DNA of 64,000 nucleotides. It comes from an uncultured Senegalimassilia sp. GTDB taxonomy: Bacteria; Actinomycetota; Coriobacteriia; Coriobacteriales; Eggerthellaceae. Below the pieces are notes generated by a model. The model was not told the origin of the DNA, did not search any database, and worked only from the letters and a program-made list of their open reading frames with translations. Below are positions 61,136 through 64,000 of this stretch, one piece after another. The stretch covers positions 1 through 64,000 of the forward strand of contig CAKTWI010000011.1 of the NCBI GenBank assembly GCA_934630815.1. Direction: 5' to 3'. A program made the translations under genes and the position numbers. The first letter of the stretch is position 1; each line of letters opens with the position of its first letter.

Positions 61136-61149
61136 TTCCACGTGAAACA
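61134..61149. promoter_or_regulatory. parS-like site (ParB-binding)
   Basis: TGTTCCACGTGAAACA matches the B. subtilis consensus TGTTNCACGTGAAACA at all fixed positions. Chromosomal parS sites cluster around the replication origin in most bacteria. It is the only such site seen in the window. Confidence 0.6.
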
Positions 61150-61173
61150 ATTCGGGAAAGCGGTGACGAACAA

Positions 61174-62790
61174 GTGTTCTTCTATGATATGGAATCACGC
61201 GGTGACCTGGCTCTTTACGAATACCTGTATCGTTGCATCCGTCACGATATCGCGCACGGAAAAGTCGAACCCGGGCAGAAATTGCCGTCGAAACGCGCCT
61301 TGGCGAAACAGCTGGGCGTCAGCCTGATCACCATCGAAGCCGCATACGACCAGCTTGTCGCCGAAGGCTACATCCGCTCGCGCGAACGCTGCGGCTACTA
61401 CGCATGCGACCTCGCGCCCGCCGCCAAGATCGGGGAGCAGGGAAGCGCGCAGCACCGAGCGGAGACAACGAGTGCGGTCGCAAGCGAAGGACGCAAGAAC
61501 TGCCCCGCAAACCCAAATGATCTTCAGTCTATTTCGCGAGAGCAGGGGCATCCGGAAGGCTCAACGGCCCTAACGTCCGAAGCCGGCTTCGCCCTGTCGG
61601 CCGACGATCCCACCGCACCCCGCACGCAAAACGCCCCGCTCGGCACGCCGTTGCTCGCGGATTTCACGCACAGCACGCTGGCGACCACCATGCTCCCCTA
61701 CTCCGCTTGGGCAAAAGCCGTTCGGCGGACTCTTTCAGACGAATCGGCGGCATCGCTCGCTGAAGCCGCTTCGGCAGCAGGGTCGCCCGAACTGCGAAGC
61801 GCCATCGCCGACCACCTGCGACAGTATCGCGGGATGGACGTGTCGCCCGACCAGGTCGCCATAGGCGCCGGGTCGCAAACGCTGTACCAGCTGCTCGTGC
61901 AGCTGCTGGGGCGCACCAGGCGCTACGCGGTGGAAGATCCTGGATATCCCCTGCTCACGCGCATGTACGAGCAGCAAGACGCGCCGGTTGCCCATATCGG
62001 GCTGGACGATTCCGGCATCGACATCGATGCGCTGGAAGCCTCCGGCGCATCGGTCGCCCACATCATGCCGTCGCACCAGTTCCCCACCGGGATCGTGACC
62101 ACGGCCGCCCGACGCCGCGAGCTTTTGAACTGGGCCCGCGAAGGGGATCGCTACCTGATCGAGGACGACTACGACTCGGAGTTCCGCATGGCCGGGCGGC
62201 CCATACCCTCGCTGTTCGGCATCGACGCCGCCGAACGCGTGCTGTACCTCAACTCGTTCGCCAAAAGCCTGGGCGCGGCGTTTCGCATGGCGTACCTGGT
62301 GCTGCCGCCGCAGCTGGCGCAGCGCTTCCACGAGCAGCTCGGCTTCTATGCCAACACCGTCAGCCCGCTCGACCAGCTGGCGCTGGCGCGCTTCATCGAG
62401 CAGGGGCATTACGACCGCCATGTGAACCGCCTGCGCACCCACGCGCGCAAAACGCAGGATGCCCTGGTCAGCGCCTTGCACGAAGCATTCGGCGATCGCA
62501 TTGCGTTCACCGGGCTCAACGACGGCCTGCATTTCATCATGCAGCTGGAAAGCGCATGTAGCGAACATGAGCTTGCTGCCGCAGCCGAAGCCACCGGCAT
62601 CCGCATCGCCCCGCTGTCGAGCTTCGCCGGCGCGGCTTCACCAAGCGCGACCCCGACCGACTCCGAGCCGCAGGCAAGCACGGCGAGCCCGGCAGGCGCA
62701 CCCCGCGCACGTTTCATCCTGCGAAGCGACAGCATCCCAGCTGAGGAAGTCCCCGCCGTCGCACACGCCCTCGCAAGCGCCTGGGCGTAG
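61174..62790 (+). CDS. pdxR: PdxR-type MocR regulator
   Basis: A 538-residue GntR/MocR-family regulator. The N-terminal winged helix (about 10-75: LYEYLYRCIRHDIAHGKVEP, SKRALAKQLGVSLITIEAAY) binds DNA. A linker of about 110 low-complexity residues leads to an aminotransferase-like domain with IEDDYDSEF and NSFAKSLGAAFRMAY, whose Lys would bind PLP. PdxR activates pdxST when PLP is low. The start codon is GTG 61174 or ATG 61189. It is divergent from pdxS, and an inverted repeat and a parS-like site lie in the shared upstream region. Confidence 0.9.
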   Translation: MFFYDMESRGDLALYEYLYRCIRHDIAHGKVEPGQKLPSKRALAKQLGVSLITIEAAYDQLVAEGYIRSRERCGYYACDLAPAAKIGEQGSAQHRAETTSAVASEGRKNCPANPNDLQSISREQGHPEGSTALTSEAGFALSADDPTAPRTQNAPLGTPLLADFTHSTLATTMLPYSAWAKAVRRTLSDESAASLAEAASAAGSPELRSAIADHLRQYRGMDVSPDQVAIGAGSQTLYQLLVQLLGRTRRYAVEDPGYPLLTRMYEQQDAPVAHIGLDDSGIDIDALEASGASVAHIMPSHQFPTGIVTTAARRRELLNWAREGDRYLIEDDYDSEFRMAGRPIPSLFGIDAAERVLYLNSFAKSLGAAFRMAYLVLPPQLAQRFHEQLGFYANTVSPLDQLALARFIEQGHYDRHVNRLRTHARKTQDALVSALHEAFGDRIAFTGLNDGLHFIMQLESACSEHELAAAAEATGIRIAPLSSFAGAASPSATPTDSEPQASTASPAGAPRARFILRSDSIPAEEVPAVAHALASAWA

Positions 62791-62967
62791 AACAGCACCG
62801 CAAATGGCCCGCAAATGCCTGGGTCCGATCCCTATGCCACGAAGCGGTCGGACCCAGGCTGCACTGCAAAAGCGCTCGAACAACGTCTCGCAAACCCCCG
62901 AGCCCAACCCCAGCGCCGCAAACCACCCCGACAGCGTTTTGCGAAACCGCAAACCCCGCTCAAACGC

Positions 62968-63004
62968 AAAAAGCGCGAGCCGGGCTTCTCACCCAGCTCG
63001 CGCT
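62968..63004 (-). terminator. Terminator of the aminotransferase gene
   Basis: Thirteen-base arms with one mismatch around a 7-base loop, followed on the minus strand by TTTTTGCG, 30 bp after the gene. Confidence 0.8.
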
Positions 63005-63033
63005 CGCGCCTCTACCGCAAAGTCAAGCAAACG

Positions 63034-64000
63034 CTACTCGGCGTCGTAGGACTCCTTGAGCGCCTTCAGCGCCGGCAGGCTGTTCTCGATGGTCTCACGG
63101 GCGATGCAGTAGCTCATGCGCACCCAGCCCGGGACGCCGAAGCTGTCGGAGGGAACGATGAGCAGCTCATGCTGCTTCGCGCGGTCGCTGAACGCCTGGG
63201 CGTCGGGCTCAAGCGCGCGCACCCACAGGTAGAACGCGCCATCAGGCTGCACGTACTCGTAGCCCATCTCGTCCAGAGCCTCGGTCAGGATGCGGCGGTT
63301 GGTGGCATACGCCTCCACATCGGACGGCTCGTCGACGCACGCCGCGGCAACGCGCTGGAACAGCACCGGCGCGCAGATGTAACCATGCGCACGGCCAGCG
63401 CCGGCGACGGCGAAGAACACGCGATCGGCCTCTTCGGCGTCCATGGTGTCGGAAACGTACACGTAGCCGACGCGCTCGCCCGGCAGGCTGAGCGCCTTGG
63501 AGTACGAGTAGCACACCAGCGTGCGGGGATAGATGGTGGGAACGTAGGGAACCTCCACGCCGTAGGTGATCTCGCGATACGGTTCGTCGCTGATCAGGTA
63601 GATCGGATGGCCGATCTCGGCGCTCTTCGCCTCCAGCATGGCCGCCAAGGCTTCCAGGTTCTCGCGCGTGTACACCGCGCCCACCGGGTTGTTCGGCGAG
63701 TTGATGATGACGGCCGCGGTCTTCTCATTGATAGCGGCGCCCATGGCCTCCACATCAAGCTGGAAGCTGGGGACCTGCGTGGGCACCTCGACGATGGAGC
63801 AGCCCATGGTCTCGATCCACACCTTATACTCGGGGAAGTACGGGCTGGGGACGATGACCTCGTCGCCGGCGTTGGTGACGGCGCCCAGGCTGATGGCGAT
63901 GGATGCGGCGGCGCCCACCGTCATATACACGCGGCCCGCCTTCGCCGGGATGCCGTAACGGCGGGCGATGCTGTCGGCGATGGTTTGACGGACGGCGGGG
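63034..64000 (-). CDS. Class I/II aminotransferase (5' end beyond window)
   Basis: At least 321 residues of a fold-type I PLP aminotransferase; the frame stays open to the window's edge, so the N-terminus is missing. The PLP-binding Lys lies in SYSKALSLPGERVGY. NSPNNPVGAVYT and SDEPYREITY hold the Asn, Asp and Tyr that contact PLP, and GWVRMSYCIARETI the Arg that binds the substrate carboxylate. It belongs to the aspartate aminotransferase-like group; amino donor unknown. It converges with pdxR, which lies beyond a terminator. Confidence 0.88.
   Translation of the reverse strand, partial: PAVRQTIADSIARRYGIPAKAGRVYMTVGAAASIAISLGAVTNAGDEVIVPSPYFPEYKVWIETMGCSIVEVPTQVPSFQLDVEAMGAAINEKTAAVIINSPNNPVGAVYTRENLEALAAMLEAKSAEIGHPIYLISDEPYREITYGVEVPYVPTIYPRTLVCYSYSKALSLPGERVGYVYVSDTMDAEEADRVFFAVAGAGRAHGYICAPVLFQRVAAACVDEPSDVEAYATNRRILTEALDEMGYEYVQPDGAFYLWVRALEPDAQAFSDRAKQHELLIVPSDSFGVPGWVRMSYCIARETIENSLPALKALKESYDAE

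Overview
The window looks like chromosomal DNA from a GC-rich Gram-positive anaerobe of the Coriobacteriia, most likely the Eggerthellaceae (Slackia/Eggerthella/Gordonibacter type). The reasons are two LuxR-type regulators with long membrane-spanning sensor halves, an NRAMP-related transporter of the kind described from Eggerthella, an HspR-controlled dnaK-grpE-dnaJ-hspR-clpB operon, arginine deiminase fermentation, [NiFe]-hydrogenase maturation genes and a YedE/YedF/DUF3343 selenium-type cluster. The genus is inferred from gene content and not proved. I see no phage, insertion sequence, CRISPR array or rRNA. Most genes end in an obvious rho-independent hairpin, so transcription units can be read quite clearly.

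Layout. 1-1400 has no convincing gene. 1402-2838 is a membrane LuxR regulator. 2995-9750 (minus) is the heat-shock operon. 10273-13081 holds a small ferredoxin, hypE, nikR and two unknown small genes. 13389-17759 has galE, a LytR-CpsA-Psr (LCP) protein with an unusual Gly/Ser/Tyr-rich tail, an XRE regulator, tRNA-Gly and a HAD phosphatase. 17837-22801 has tRNA-Arg, a flavoprotein/SCP2-like/membrane fusion, the NRAMP-related transporter and a second membrane LuxR regulator.

23252-33350 is an arginine and guanidino-compound region: arginine deiminase, an APC antiporter, a TetR regulator, two paralogous MFS transporters each preceded by a small overlapping upstream ORF, an unknown protein with an EamA transporter, and an arginine:glycine amidinotransferase-like enzyme. 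34106-38105 is hypF-hypC-hypD, which together with hypE and nikR points to nickel hydrogenase assembly. 38216-47855 has glucose-6-phosphate isomerase, lactate dehydrogenase, a TraX-like membrane protein, a second LCP protein, an ArsB/NhaD-type permease and a single-chain MurT-GatD fusion for peptidoglycan amidation.

48099-59074 has tRNA-Thr, a universal stress protein, an APC permease, an acetamidase/formamidase, the YedE-TusA-DUF3343 set, initiator tRNA, a lipoprotein, an alanine/glycine symporter and a diguanylate cyclase. 59292-62790 is the vitamin B6 locus pdxT-pdxS with divergent pdxR. The right edge cuts a class I aminotransferase.

The strongest unexplained signal is a pair of ~152-bp elements at 43969-44120 and 59992-60144. 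Each starts 4-5 bp after the stop codon of a different gene. They share short conserved blocks, while their stems differ in sequence but keep pairing, as expected of a structured RNA or a REP-like element. Other points worth following are the matched upstream ORFs of the two MFS genes, five CC(C/T)ATAGGG-type sites at helical spacing (54285-54429), a perfect match to the parS consensus at 61134-61149, and the MurT-GatD and flavoprotein-SCP2-membrane fusions.
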